Origin: Saprospiraceae bacterium
GTDB taxonomy: Bacteria; Bacteroidota; Bacteroidia; Chitinophagales; Saprospiraceae
Reading direction: 5' to 3'
NCBI GenBank assembly: GCA_013001595.1
Contig: JABDMH010000133.1
Span: forward strand, 1 to 63,975
DNA length: 63,975 bases
Shown here in pieces: positions 8,720-17,837 of this stretch; the first letter of the stretch is position 1; each line of letters opens with the position of its first letter. Both the position numbers and the translations under genes were made by a program. Under the pieces are notes generated by a model. The model did not search any database and was not told the origin of the DNA. It worked only from the letters and a program-made list of their open reading frames with translations.

Positions 8720-8888
8720 GACTGTAAAGATAGATGTTGATCATATTACATCTTAGGGGTTTTATTAAAATTTTTTCATATCTCCCTTTTTTCAGAAATG
8801 GCTTTTGTGAATTGGGCATGGTCAACTGCCATTGAGTTAAGATCACATTTAATCACATTTACCACCTAACCATTCTTCTAGCACCAAC

Positions 8889-8919
8889 AAAAAAAGACCA
8901 ATGATGCGCACATCATTGG
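8889..8919 (-). terminator. Rho-independent terminator of the barrel protein gene
   Basis: A perfect 9-bp stem (8898-8906 with 8911-8919, loop CGCA) is followed on the minus strand by a seven-T run (complement of 8889-8895). It lies 25 nt after the stop codon of the barrel gene. A decayed copy is part of the duplicated fragment at 2193-2391. Confidence 0.85.
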
Positions 8920-8943
8920 CCTTCCTACTTAATACATAAAAAA

Positions 8944-9447
8944 TTACAGCTTTAGGCAAACACCAACTTTCAGCCAGCCATAGCTGTTGCCAAGTTCAGC
9001 ATATGCACCTAGATTTTCTGAGAAAAAATATCGGCCTCCTACGTGAAATCCGGGGTAAATGCCGCTGGCAGTCACTCCAAATATGCCGTCTCCGACACTG
9101 AAATTGCGATAGAGAATGCTGATGCCTCCATAGACATCCAATTCTTCACTATCCAAGTTTAAGAGGTCATTAAAATGATAGTATCCCTTGGGACCAATGT
9201 AGAATATGGTGAGTCCAGATGCAGACACAAATCCGACGTCTCCACCCACGCCAATATTGTCGGTGACTCCAAATTCGACTCCGCCTCCCAAAGGCAATCC
9301 CAGCCCGCCAAATGAATAGGTGGAACCAAGACCGATGCCGGCATGCGCGACAATGTCGCCTTTTTGAAAGATTTGGGCATGCATGTCCAGACAGAAAAAT
9401 GAAGTAAGTCCCAGTACAAGGAAAATGATGTTGATCTGATTTTTCAT
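8944..9447 (-). CDS. Small outer-membrane beta-barrel protein
   Basis: From the ATG at 9447 the protein has 167 residues; a longer frame to 9516 would put 23 unrelated residues before a good signal peptide. Signal peptide: KNQINIIFLVLGLTSFF, cleaved near MHAQ. The mature part alternates glycine- and aromatic-rich strands (GIGLGSTYSFGG, GGGVEFGVTDNIGVGGD, YYHFNDLL, GGRYFFSENLGAYAELG) and ends in a hydrophobic strand VGVCLKL, as in eight-stranded OmpA/OmpX-like barrels. The function is unknown. A truncated copy of its 3' end and terminator lies at 2193-2391. Confidence 0.8.
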   Translation of the reverse strand: MKNQINIIFLVLGLTSFFCLDMHAQIFQKGDIVAHAGIGLGSTYSFGGLGLPLGGGVEFGVTDNIGVGGDVGFVSASGLTIFYIGPKGYYHFNDLLNLDSEELDVYGGISILYRNFSVGDGIFGVTASGIYPGFHVGGRYFFSENLGAYAELGNSYGWLKVGVCLKL

Positions 9448-9506
9448 GATAGATAATTTTTTATGATTAAATAAGGTTTGACAATTTCTACAAGGCGCAT
9501 TGAGCC

Positions 9507-9851
9507 TTATTCGCAATTATAGTCCTCTAAGTCCGCTTGTGCTTCCGCAATGGCAACCCGAAATTCTGATAGTTGACCTGCTTGCGCCGCACAATCTTCA
9601 TAGCCCTTTAAGGCATTGAAATATCCGTTAAGTGCATCCACATAGCGCTTGCAGTTTTCTTCGCTGGGATCATTTGAGTACGCAATGGTGGCTTCAGAAA
9701 TATCTGCTGCCTCTTCGACAATGATTCCGGCGATGCTGAATCCAACCGCACAATCTACTCCACCGTCGTCCTTTGAACAAGATAGCAAAACCAGGGCTAG
9801 GATGATCAAAGTAAGGGCTGTAATTTTTGTAGTTAAATAGTAAGTTTTCAT
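9507..9851 (-). CDS. Small lipoprotein of unknown function
   Basis: The 114-residue protein has a lipoprotein signal with lipobox LLSC (Cys25) followed by SKDDGG, a common Bacteroidota outer-membrane export sequence. The mature part is acidic and probably helical, with four further cysteines (DCAVGF, ENCKRY, EDCAAQ, DYNCE) that could form two disulfides. It lies 59 nt upstream of the barrel gene on the same strand and may be transcribed with it. I do not recognise the family. Confidence 0.7.
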   Translation of the reverse strand: MKTYYLTTKITALTLIILALVLLSCSKDDGGVDCAVGFSIAGIIVEEAADISEATIAYSNDPSEENCKRYVDALNGYFNALKGYEDCAAQAGQLSEFRVAIAEAQADLEDYNCE

Positions 9852-9959
9852 ATCAAATTTGTTTTAAGTAAGTGATTAATTTGTGGTCGATATAAAGTTA
9901 GGATAGCACCCCGTAAAATGCATCCCTGGATTCCGTGAAAATAGAAATTGGTGGGTTTC

Positions 9960-10395
9960 AGGGAGGGGGGAAAGGAGGTGGTGCGGTATTATGGTGTTAT
10001 GGTGTTGGGGGGTGCGAAGTGTTGGATCTTTATGGTTTTTGCCGGTGCAGTTGAAGTGTTCAATCGTTGAATCGTGTAACTGTCGATCTGCCCAACCGGC
10101 ACACCGTCAAATAAGCCCGCAATTGTTTGAAATGTCCAATACCGGAATTGTTTACCATGGAGATCTGGCCAATAAGCCAATAAATGGTGGAATTGTTTAG
10201 GAGTAGAGGCAGCTGAAGGCCTTCAATCTGGGTTAAAGGGTGAACAGCTGGCTAGTCAACTGACCATCAACTTGTTCAATTGTGGAGTTGTGTAGAGTTG
10301 AGATCCGGCCAAAGCGCTAATTAACCAACACACTAACATGTCAACATACCAACCAGCCAATACGCCAATACGCTAGCCGGCCAAAACCCCTAATC
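9960..10395. repeat. Low-complexity intergenic region with degenerate short-period repeats
   Basis: Between the lipoprotein and response-regulator genes lie about 540 bp with no gene. From about 9960 the sequence is built of drifting short words: G/T-rich stretches such as TATGGTGTTATGGTGTTGGG, repeated GGAATTGTTTA and CAATTGT, then C/A-rich stretches such as CCAATACGCCAATACGC. G/T-rich words sit on the left and C/A-rich words on the right. I see no open frame or clear hairpin of note. Confidence 0.5.
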
Positions 10396-11031
10396 TCAAA
10401 TCAAATTCTTGCGGTACGCTTCCCTCACCAAGCCGGCTACATTCTTCACTTGCAATTTGGCAATCAGGTTACCGCGATGGGATTCGATCGTATGGGCACT
10501 TAGATTTAGTGCATCGGCCATTTCCTGGGTGGTGTATTCCTCCACAATCAACTTTAGAATTTCCTTTTCTCGCAGGCTGAGTTTAGGAATGTATTCGCTG
10601 GGTTTTTTGTTCTTCAGTGCTTGGTCCAGCAGAATGTCCTTTAATTCACTTTGCAGGTATTCTTCCCCCTCGTAAATGGCCAGGATGGCTTCATGGAGTA
10701 TGTCTTTATCTGCAGTTTTTAGGATGAATCCATTTCCGCCGGCCCTGAGAAAAGACTTGATGATCCCAAACTCATCAAAGGTGGAAATGCCTAGCATCTT
10801 CAAATGGGGAAGTTCTTTGCTGAACTTTTTGCACCAATGAATGCCATCTGCTCCATCTCCGAGATGAATGTCCATCATAACCACATCACACTCATTTTGC
10901 TTGAGAAATGACTCAGCTTTGTTAGGATCACTGAACCCTCCCAACCAGTCAATATCAGAGAAGATTTGCAAGACCGATTGATAGCCTTCTAAGACAAATG
11001 GATGGTCATCGATGGAGATCACCTTTATCAT
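10396..11031 (-). CDS. Response regulator, NarL/FixJ family
   Basis: The 211-residue protein has an N-terminal receiver domain (acidic pair D8-D9, phosphoacceptor D54 in VMMDIHLGDG, KTADKD conserved lysine region near residue 105) and a C-terminal LuxR-type HTH (LSLREKEILKLIVEEYTTQE, then LSAHTIESHRGNLIAKL). It is a DNA-binding partner of the histidine kinase encoded just upstream; the two genes overlap by 4 nt (ATGA), showing translational coupling. The target genes are unknown. Confidence 0.95.
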   Translation of the reverse strand: MIKVISIDDHPFVLEGYQSVLQIFSDIDWLGGFSDPNKAESFLKQNECDVVMMDIHLGDGADGIHWCKKFSKELPHLKMLGISTFDEFGIIKSFLRAGGNGFILKTADKDILHEAILAIYEGEEYLQSELKDILLDQALKNKKPSEYIPKLSLREKEILKLIVEEYTTQEMADALNLSAHTIESHRGNLIAKLQVKNVAGLVREAYRKNLI

Positions 11032-13004
11032 GGATCGGTGTTATAAAAATCAGGCCAATACAGCATAATGGACGTGCCATTTCCAGCTGCACTGCGAACA
11101 TCAAATGTTCCTTTATACAACTCCAATTGTCTCTTGATGTTCTTCAATCCGATTCCTTCACTTTCAACATCGGCAGTAAAGCCCTTGCCATTGTCCTCTA
11201 CAATGGCTTCCAAATCAGCTTGGTGCCGAAAGATTTGCACCAAAATTTCGGAGGCCTCCGCATGCTTAATGGCATTAACGACCAATTCCTGCACAGTTCG
11301 GTAAACTGCCAACAGATCATCGCTGCCGGCAGAATCAATGTCCCCCGTACTTTCAAAATGTACATCGACGGTGTCTTTCTGAGCAACCAATTTGCAGAAA
11401 TAGGCCACGGCTGCTTTTAATCCTTCATCTTCCAATTTTATGGGAGCCAGTCGATGACTGATCGTACGTGCTTCCTGGTGTGTTTTGTCAATGATGGAGG
11501 TCACTTTCTGCAACGATTTTTCGTCTTCCGCATGAATGGTTCCTAAGTGAAGTTTTGCTGCCGCCAACAGCCCGCCAATGTTATCGTGCAGCTCCCGGGA
11601 GATACGCTTGCGTTCTTTTTCTTCGCCGGCATTGTGCTCCTGCATCAGCGACAATTGGTGCGCTGCTTCTTTCTGTTGAATCATTTGCTGTTGCAATTGC
11701 TTCTTGCGTCTAAAATTGCTATATGCCAATCCTCCGATGAGCAGCAACGATAGGATGCCTCCGATACTGAAATAGAGCATGGTGGTACGCGATCGCAAAG
11801 CACTTTCCGTCTCGGTTAATTTTAACTGATTTTCCAGATTCAACGCTTTCTGTCTTTGTAGGTCGAAGCTGGTCTCCAATTCAAGGATCCGGCTTTGCAT
11901 ATTTGCATCTTGAATTTCCTTTTCCAGGGAATGGGCTTTGGCCTGGTAGTCAAAGGCTTGGCGGTAATCCCTCAGATTGTCATACAGTTCCGCAGCCGAC
12001 TCATACAGGTTTAGCAGACGGGTTTTTTCACCTCCCTTTTCGTAGAGGTTGATGGCTTTCAGTAGGTATGCCTCTGATTGCGCCAGCTCTCCCATTGCTC
12101 GATGATATTTGCTAAAGCCGGAATATGCATACGCTTCCTTTTCTTCTGATTTCATCAAACGTGCGATGTCCAACATCTGCTGACTGTGCTCCAGCATACT
12201 AGCGGGTTCACGATTGAATTCAGCATAATCGTTCATGTTGGCATGGAACGCATATTTCAGGTAGATGTTGGCATTCTCGATATACTGTTCCGCTTCCTGA
12301 AGCCTTTGGAAGGCTTGGGTGGTGTCCCCTAAATGTTTTAACGCAATGGAATGATTCACCAATTGACTGGCATAGTTGTCCCATTGCTCCAAGTCCTTGG
12401 CCAAGCCTGTGGCTTCGGTGATATAGGGCAATGCTTTTTCATATTGCTCTTGTTGGATGAGCACTGCAGCTATATTGGCCAGACCCCTCATAATCAATGG
12501 TGGTCGGTCCAATTGTTTATTGATTTGGTAAGATTGTAAATAGTAGCCGACGGCACTGTCTCCTTTGCCCATCATGGTAGCGAGGGCCCCTTTCAAATCG
12601 AGATAGGTACTGAAGTGCGATCTATGCCCTACGGTATCAATGACCTGGTAGGCCTCATCCATGACCTGGCCGGCAGAATCCAACTGGCCCCGGATCAGGT
12701 AAATCCTGCTTTGTCCCAATTTGGCTTTGATCACACCATTTGCATAGCCTTCTGCTTCGGCACGGATAGCTATTTCTTTAGCCAGTGCCATTGCAGCTAC
12801 AAAATCCACATTGCTGAGACTGTCCATACGGGCCAAATCCCGCTCTAAAACTGACGAATCTATGGGTTTGGATTGTGCAAGAATTGTAGGTTGAGTAATA
12901 AATACAGCAACCACCAAACAAAGACAAAAAGCAAATGTCTTTAGGGGCGAAATAAGTGAATGCTTATGGCCTAAATATTGGGCGCCTCCGAAAACCTCGT
13001 TCAT
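11028..13004 (-). CDS. TPR-containing sensor histidine kinase (HisKA_3 type)
   Basis: The protein has about 658 residues from the ATG at 13004; the frame is open to 13073. An N-terminal signal/anchor is followed by a roughly 350-residue TPR-rich sensor (repeated 40-residue helical units, AAELYDNLRDYRQAFDYQAKA for example spans one), a coiled segment, one transmembrane helix near residues 410-429, a HisKA_3 dimerisation helix with phospho-His473 (RISRELHDNIGG) and an HATPase domain (VVNAIKHA N-box, VEDNGKGF, GIGLKNIKRQ). The TPR domain should be periplasmic. Such kinases pair with NarL regulators, as here. The signal is unknown. Confidence 0.92.
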   Translation of the reverse strand: MNEVFGGAQYLGHKHSLISPLKTFAFCLCLVVAVFITQPTILAQSKPIDSSVLERDLARMDSLSNVDFVAAMALAKEIAIRAEAEGYANGVIKAKLGQSRIYLIRGQLDSAGQVMDEAYQVIDTVGHRSHFSTYLDLKGALATMMGKGDSAVGYYLQSYQINKQLDRPPLIMRGLANIAAVLIQQEQYEKALPYITEATGLAKDLEQWDNYASQLVNHSIALKHLGDTTQAFQRLQEAEQYIENANIYLKYAFHANMNDYAEFNREPASMLEHSQQMLDIARLMKSEEKEAYAYSGFSKYHRAMGELAQSEAYLLKAINLYEKGGEKTRLLNLYESAAELYDNLRDYRQAFDYQAKAHSLEKEIQDANMQSRILELETSFDLQRQKALNLENQLKLTETESALRSRTTMLYFSIGGILSLLLIGGLAYSNFRRKKQLQQQMIQQKEAAHQLSLMQEHNAGEEKERKRISRELHDNIGGLLAAAKLHLGTIHAEDEKSLQKVTSIIDKTHQEARTISHRLAPIKLEDEGLKAAVAYFCKLVAQKDTVDVHFESTGDIDSAGSDDLLAVYRTVQELVVNAIKHAEASEILVQIFRHQADLEAIVEDNGKGFTADVESEGIGLKNIKRQLELYKGTFDVRSAAGNGTSIMLYWPDFYNTDP

Positions 13005-13340
13005 ACCTTGATCAAAAATTCGGTGAATTTTTAAAATGATGTCTCGATTTATGCTGGGGTACTCCTCAGCCACCTAGCTACCGATAGCCCGTCCGACCTG
13101 ATTGTGGCCATACGGAACGGGTTTCTTCCTCACGCCTTGCCTAAAAGCAAAGATATCTATCTCAAATCTATTCAGACGTGTCCGGAAACACCCTAGTAGG
13201 TAATCCAAAAAAGTGATCTCTCAACATATGGAAGTTAGTAAAAATTCGTACATGAGTGATTTCTTGGAGGATATCAGCTTAAGCCTATAGCAGCGGGGAA
13301 GATATCATACTACAAACGTTGTTCTGCTACTAAATGTCCC

Positions 13341-14291
13341 CTATTCTCGAATCAGCTTATCTCTGATTTCTCGCCAGGTGATCAGTTGGATTTGCTCTTC
13401 CCTAACCAATTCTTCACATGCCTCACTAGTGAAAAAATCGAAATCTTTCTGCCGCCAATCAGCTCCATAGCCAGGATGGTTTAAAGTAATGCCACGCATT
13501 TCTTCGTTATGGTAGGCCGCATGAAGTAAGATGATATTTAATCCTGGTTGCATGCTGCGCATCGATTCGGTATAGTAGTTGGCCATTCCCTTTTCATAGT
13601 CCGGACTATAAGCCATATAAACCTTATCCACTACGATGTCTTCATCCAGATGTTGATCGGCGTCCAATCCAAAGAGGGTGAGGTATTCTGCATTGAGCAG
13701 AATCGGCAATTTATATTCCCTTCCCAATTTTTTGTACACTGCGAGATATTCGGGTTTGAGATAGAGGGTAAACATATGAGAATCCAGGTGGGTGATGTCG
13801 ATCCCATATTTTCGCGCCATTTCAATCTGGCCGCGAAGTTCTTTTTCAATTTCCATGGCCGTTGCATTCGACTTCACATCTTTCCTAGATCTGTAAAAAT
13901 GATTAAACTCACTGAGCAGTCCCGGAACTTCATTTATGGGGGCAATCGGACCCCATTTAAAATATTTCCATTCACTCGTAAGGGTAAGATGCAGCCCAAA
14001 GTCAGCATCTGGATGTTCAACCGCATAGGCGGCGATCTCAGGAAACCATGGGCAAGGTACCATCATGCTTCCGGAATTGACCATTCCTTGTTCCATGGCA
14101 TGAATACTGGCTATGTTTTCCGAATGTGAAACCCCAATGTCATCGGCGTGAATAATTAATAATTTGGTGTCTGCATCATATCCCAACCTTTCCTGAATAC
14201 TGCTAGATTGGGCGAGGCCAGCAATGGTAAACTGTAAGAAAGTTGCTATGAAGAAAATATACTTTGCCATCTGGAAGTGATTTGTTAACAT
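13341..14291 (-). CDS. ChbG/YdjC-like carbohydrate deacetylase family protein, exported
   Basis: The 316-residue protein starts with a signal peptide (KYIFFIATFLQFTIAGLAQ) and matches the YdjC/ChbG/HpnK fold: LLIIHADDIGVSHSENIAS with the metal Asp pair, GLHLTLTSEW, ITHLDSHMFTLYL with the metal His residues, and LLHAAYHNEEM near the end. ChbG deacetylates chitooligosaccharides; many relatives act on other acetylated sugars. The exported location suggests action on envelope or environmental glycans. The frame opens at a TTG (14300); ATG at 14291 or 14270 is more likely. It seems monocistronic. Confidence 0.85.
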   Translation of the reverse strand: MLTNHFQMAKYIFFIATFLQFTIAGLAQSSSIQERLGYDADTKLLIIHADDIGVSHSENIASIHAMEQGMVNSGSMMVPCPWFPEIAAYAVEHPDADFGLHLTLTSEWKYFKWGPIAPINEVPGLLSEFNHFYRSRKDVKSNATAMEIEKELRGQIEMARKYGIDITHLDSHMFTLYLKPEYLAVYKKLGREYKLPILLNAEYLTLFGLDADQHLDEDIVVDKVYMAYSPDYEKGMANYYTESMRSMQPGLNIILLHAAYHNEEMRGITLNHPGYGADWRQKDFDFFTSEACEELVREEQIQLITWREIRDKLIRE

Positions 14292-14461
14292 CTTGATCAA
14301 TCAAGATACGCAATGTCACGATGATCAATTAACAGCATCGCTAATTTTGTCAAATATCGCTGCTATTAAAAAATAGCGCATTACCGTAATGCTAATCATC
14401 TCACATTAACTGCGAAGTCTACCGATAATTGAATATCAATCTTCAAAGTGCTGTGACATGG

Positions 14462-17437
14462 TTAGGTACTTTTCAAAAAGGCGAGTAGATCTGCCATCTC
14501 CTGCTGATTTATCTGTGCCTGTAGATTCTCTGGCATGGCCGACCATTCAGAAGCCTTCAACTCCTTGACATCATTCCGATCTATCGTAGTTTCCTGTCCC
14601 GTAGCATCTCTGATCGTGAGGCTCGTAGGGCTCTGCTGAGAAATGATCCCGGAGAGGCTATTTCCTGATGCCAGCGATATGGTCCACAATTCGAATCCGT
14701 CAGCGATTGATTTGTTCGGCTGCAAGATATCTACCAAAAGTGCGGTCTTATTGCGATTCTGTACGGCCGCTAGATCGGGGCCAAAAGCGACGCCTAGATT
14801 ACCGGCCTTCTGGTGGCAGACCCCACAGTACTTCCTAAACACTTCCTGCCCATGATCAACTTGTCCGTCTATGCCTAAGCATTCCTGGAATGCTAGCCAC
14901 ACCGTATCTGCGTTCAGCTCATTTCCCTGCAAATGCACCCGGGCCAAGCTTCTGATTGCCTGATCACGATTATTTAGCAATGATACCGTTTGTCCCCAGG
15001 AGAGCACAGACGGCTGAATGCTACCTTCAGCGATCGCCTTCATGAGGATCAATTTATTTTGGTCAGTGTCAAAGAAAATCTGAACGCCATTTCTTCTTTC
15101 TGCCGGCATAAGTGCCGACCACTCAGAGACCATAAATTGGGTGGCCAGGTCATTTGACATCTCATTCATTGCCCGCATTATTAATGACCTTATTTCGGGT
15201 GTGCCATTAGTGGCAAATAAATCTTGTAACAGCGCAAAATGATTGTCAGATCCGGACCAACCAATTATTTGCACGGCATCAGAAAGCAAGGATTCAGCAT
15301 AGTCTTGCTGCTGCACAATGTCAATTGCTTGACTCAGCAAGGGATTCTTCGCTCGCTGAAAAAAGCCAACTGCTTTTAATAATGCCAAGCTCTGATGACG
15401 GAGCGCAGCATCGGTTCCAGCGCTGAAATTGGATGAGAGCAGACGGACATTCTGACTGGACAAAGACAAATCACGGTCTCTATTGACTCCGTTAGCTATC
15501 CCCTCAAGAACCAATGGTGCAAACCATGGAGTTGGCGAAGATTGCAGTATTTCCGATAAAAATCGGTTCAGTTCACGGCCACTTCCACTCCTAGCAATTA
15601 GTTGACTCAATTTCTTGAAGAATGCTTTGGTCCCTTCTGTTTGCTGCCCATCCAATTTAGATGCCACCTGACTAAATAATGATGTAGCGTCAAAATCTAC
15701 AGCAGAAAGTGCTGCATAATGAATCCATGGGTCCTCAATATCCTCAAATAGCAATCGATTTCTCACCTCAAAAGACTGGGCATCCGATCGATTGCCTAAA
15801 GTCAGCAGTAGCTGAAACCTCACCTTCGCATGCTTATCAGCGACCATTTCCAACAGTTTGTTGCTGAGAGGCACACTCGACACTTGATACCGTTCTACAA
15901 TCTTTATGGCATTTTCTCTCACACCGGCCTCTGCGTCGTCGAGCATGCGCAGCAAGATCTCTTCTTCCATTTGATCCTTTGCCTCTAAAAGCCAGAGTGC
16001 ATGTACTTTGCCCACTGAACTATCGGTGGAGCGCACAAACTCCTTCAGTGCTGACGATACATCTGGGTCAAGCCGGTCCATCAACAATCGCTGAGCATGG
16101 GTGCGCCACCAAATATTTGGATTGGCCAGATGAGATACCAAGGTCTCCAAGTTAGCATCCCCCAAGGTGAGCCGATCAAGGAAGGACATCGCATCCGTGC
16201 CTTCTGGTGAAATGCGATAGATTCTACCTTGGTCCATGCCCACATATAAATCTCCAGATTGTATGACCTCATCGGATAGCCACTCCGGGTGTTCAATGAT
16301 CTTCCGGTAGTAATCAAGCACAAAGACGGATCCATCGGGTCCGATATAATGGTTTACAGGGCGAAACCAGGCATCGGTAGAGGCTAAAAACTCCCTACCC
16401 TCCAGCAAGGGAACCGAATGAAAAGTGGCCCCATTTTCTTCTAGTCTATCGACATGAATCAGATTGTGTACGGGTTCTGCTGCAAAAATACTTTGGTGAT
16501 ATTGCTCAGGAAACAAGGCGCCACTGTACGACATTATGCCACAAGCTGAAGTCAGCGCACCTATATCGGTCAACAATTGATGATCAGGATTTGCGGTGAT
16601 AGGGAAGATGTCAAAGCCCCTACCACCTTTAGGGGTAAAAAACCGACTACTCGGTATCAGTAGATCGCGATTTCTCTGCATATAAGGTGCAGAGATTACT
16701 TTGTGGTAGAGATGAGATGCATTGTTGGTTTGGAAGTGGTGGCCCCACTCATCAAAAGCCTGACCGTATTGACTCTTGGCCGAAAGCATCTCTAATTGGC
16801 CGGAGTCGGGTCGGAATCTAACACCCAAGCCGTTCGCATTTTGGGGGAGACGCTCACCATTGGGCACTTGAGGCATATGTACCTCAGTGCCCTTGTCCCC
16901 TAGCAGATCACCAAATAGCTGGGTTCTGACGGCTCCTTCATGGCTGAGGTATATCCAATTGTCCAGACCATAGGTAGGATTATTTACATTGTGCTGGGGA
17001 TTGGATCGAGCAAATCCCGTCAATAATACCTCTCTGATATCTGCCTTGCCATCGTCATCAAGATCCTCAAAATAATATACGTGTGGTGGATCGGTAACGA
17101 TAAATCCTTGCTTCCATCGCATGATGCCAGTCGGCACGATCAGACTATCGGCAAAGATGGTGCTCTCATCAGGCAATCCATCGCCATCCGTATCCACCAA
17201 TCGCTTCACCAATCCTGTGCCTGACAGTTCCAATGGGTAGCCATGCATCTCTACGACAAACATGCGTCCCCACTCATCAATTTCCATATCGACTGGATCG
17301 GCGATCAATGGCTCCATAGCCACGAGTTCTATCTGGAATCCCTCCTCAAGTCTAAAACCTTCAGGAAGACTGGAGTTTGGTTCTGATTGACAGGAGAGTA
17401 GGAATATCAAGACGCAAAAAAGGAAGACATTTCGCAT
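14462..17437 (-). CDS. PVC-type heme-binding lipoprotein: beta-propeller, HEAT-like repeats, cytochrome c domain
   Basis: This large lipoprotein (991 residues from the ATG at 17437; lipobox LLSC) has three parts: an N-terminal six-bladed propeller (GFQIELVAMEPLIADPVDM, DEWGRMFVVEMHGY, DTDGDGLPDESTIFAD, NGLGVRFRPD), a middle helical HEAT-like region (residues about 430-800), and a C-terminal cytochrome c module with the heme motif CGVCHQ and downstream FGPDLAAVQNRNK. This architecture is the membrane-bound dehydrogenase/PVC-type heme-binding family of Planctomycetota, Verrucomicrobiota and Bacteroidota, thought to oxidise sugars or related substrates. It lies upstream of the divergent GH92 gene. 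The substrate is unknown. Confidence 0.88.
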   Translation of the reverse strand: MRNVFLFCVLIFLLSCQSEPNSSLPEGFRLEEGFQIELVAMEPLIADPVDMEIDEWGRMFVVEMHGYPLELSGTGLVKRLVDTDGDGLPDESTIFADSLIVPTGIMRWKQGFIVTDPPHVYYFEDLDDDGKADIREVLLTGFARSNPQHNVNNPTYGLDNWIYLSHEGAVRTQLFGDLLGDKGTEVHMPQVPNGERLPQNANGLGVRFRPDSGQLEMLSAKSQYGQAFDEWGHHFQTNNASHLYHKVISAPYMQRNRDLLIPSSRFFTPKGGRGFDIFPITANPDHQLLTDIGALTSACGIMSYSGALFPEQYHQSIFAAEPVHNLIHVDRLEENGATFHSVPLLEGREFLASTDAWFRPVNHYIGPDGSVFVLDYYRKIIEHPEWLSDEVIQSGDLYVGMDQGRIYRISPEGTDAMSFLDRLTLGDANLETLVSHLANPNIWWRTHAQRLLMDRLDPDVSSALKEFVRSTDSSVGKVHALWLLEAKDQMEEEILLRMLDDAEAGVRENAIKIVERYQVSSVPLSNKLLEMVADKHAKVRFQLLLTLGNRSDAQSFEVRNRLLFEDIEDPWIHYAALSAVDFDATSLFSQVASKLDGQQTEGTKAFFKKLSQLIARSGSGRELNRFLSEILQSSPTPWFAPLVLEGIANGVNRDRDLSLSSQNVRLLSSNFSAGTDAALRHQSLALLKAVGFFQRAKNPLLSQAIDIVQQQDYAESLLSDAVQIIGWSGSDNHFALLQDLFATNGTPEIRSLIMRAMNEMSNDLATQFMVSEWSALMPAERRNGVQIFFDTDQNKLILMKAIAEGSIQPSVLSWGQTVSLLNNRDQAIRSLARVHLQGNELNADTVWLAFQECLGIDGQVDHGQEVFRKYCGVCHQKAGNLGVAFGPDLAAVQNRNKTALLVDILQPNKSIADGFELWTISLASGNSLSGIISQQSPTSLTIRDATGQETTIDRNDVKELKASEWSAMPENLQAQINQQEMADLLAFLKST

Positions 17438-17837
17438 GTACATAAGAATTTGTCCCCCAAGATAAAAAGGAAATGCGATGGGACTGGACTTAAGGGTGCA
17501 CTATAAACCTGAGACACACAATTCTACACATCTTCGGGCTAACTCAATACTCGACTTTGTCTTCAGATGATAACCGCTGCTCCAATCAATTCATGCCAAG
17601 TGAGACTTGGGTTCCCCAAGTATCCCATTCTCCGTACTTTCATGCAAATGAGTGGCACCATTTAAAGCATACACATTCTAGCAGTACCTTGGCATTAAAT
17701 GGGCACTTTGGAAATTGCCAGGAATTAGAAAATGCATACCAGCATATTATTCGAGTAGTGGCCTGATAAACTCGCTTTCACAAAATCATATGGTAGCATA
17801 CCGTCGAAGGAGTAGTTAAATCACACAGGAATTCTTC

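Noticed and set aside
17557-17766. 70-codon frame between the heme lipoprotein and GH92 genes
   Set aside because: Composition rich in His and Ser with no domain pattern; it lies in the divergent promoter region.
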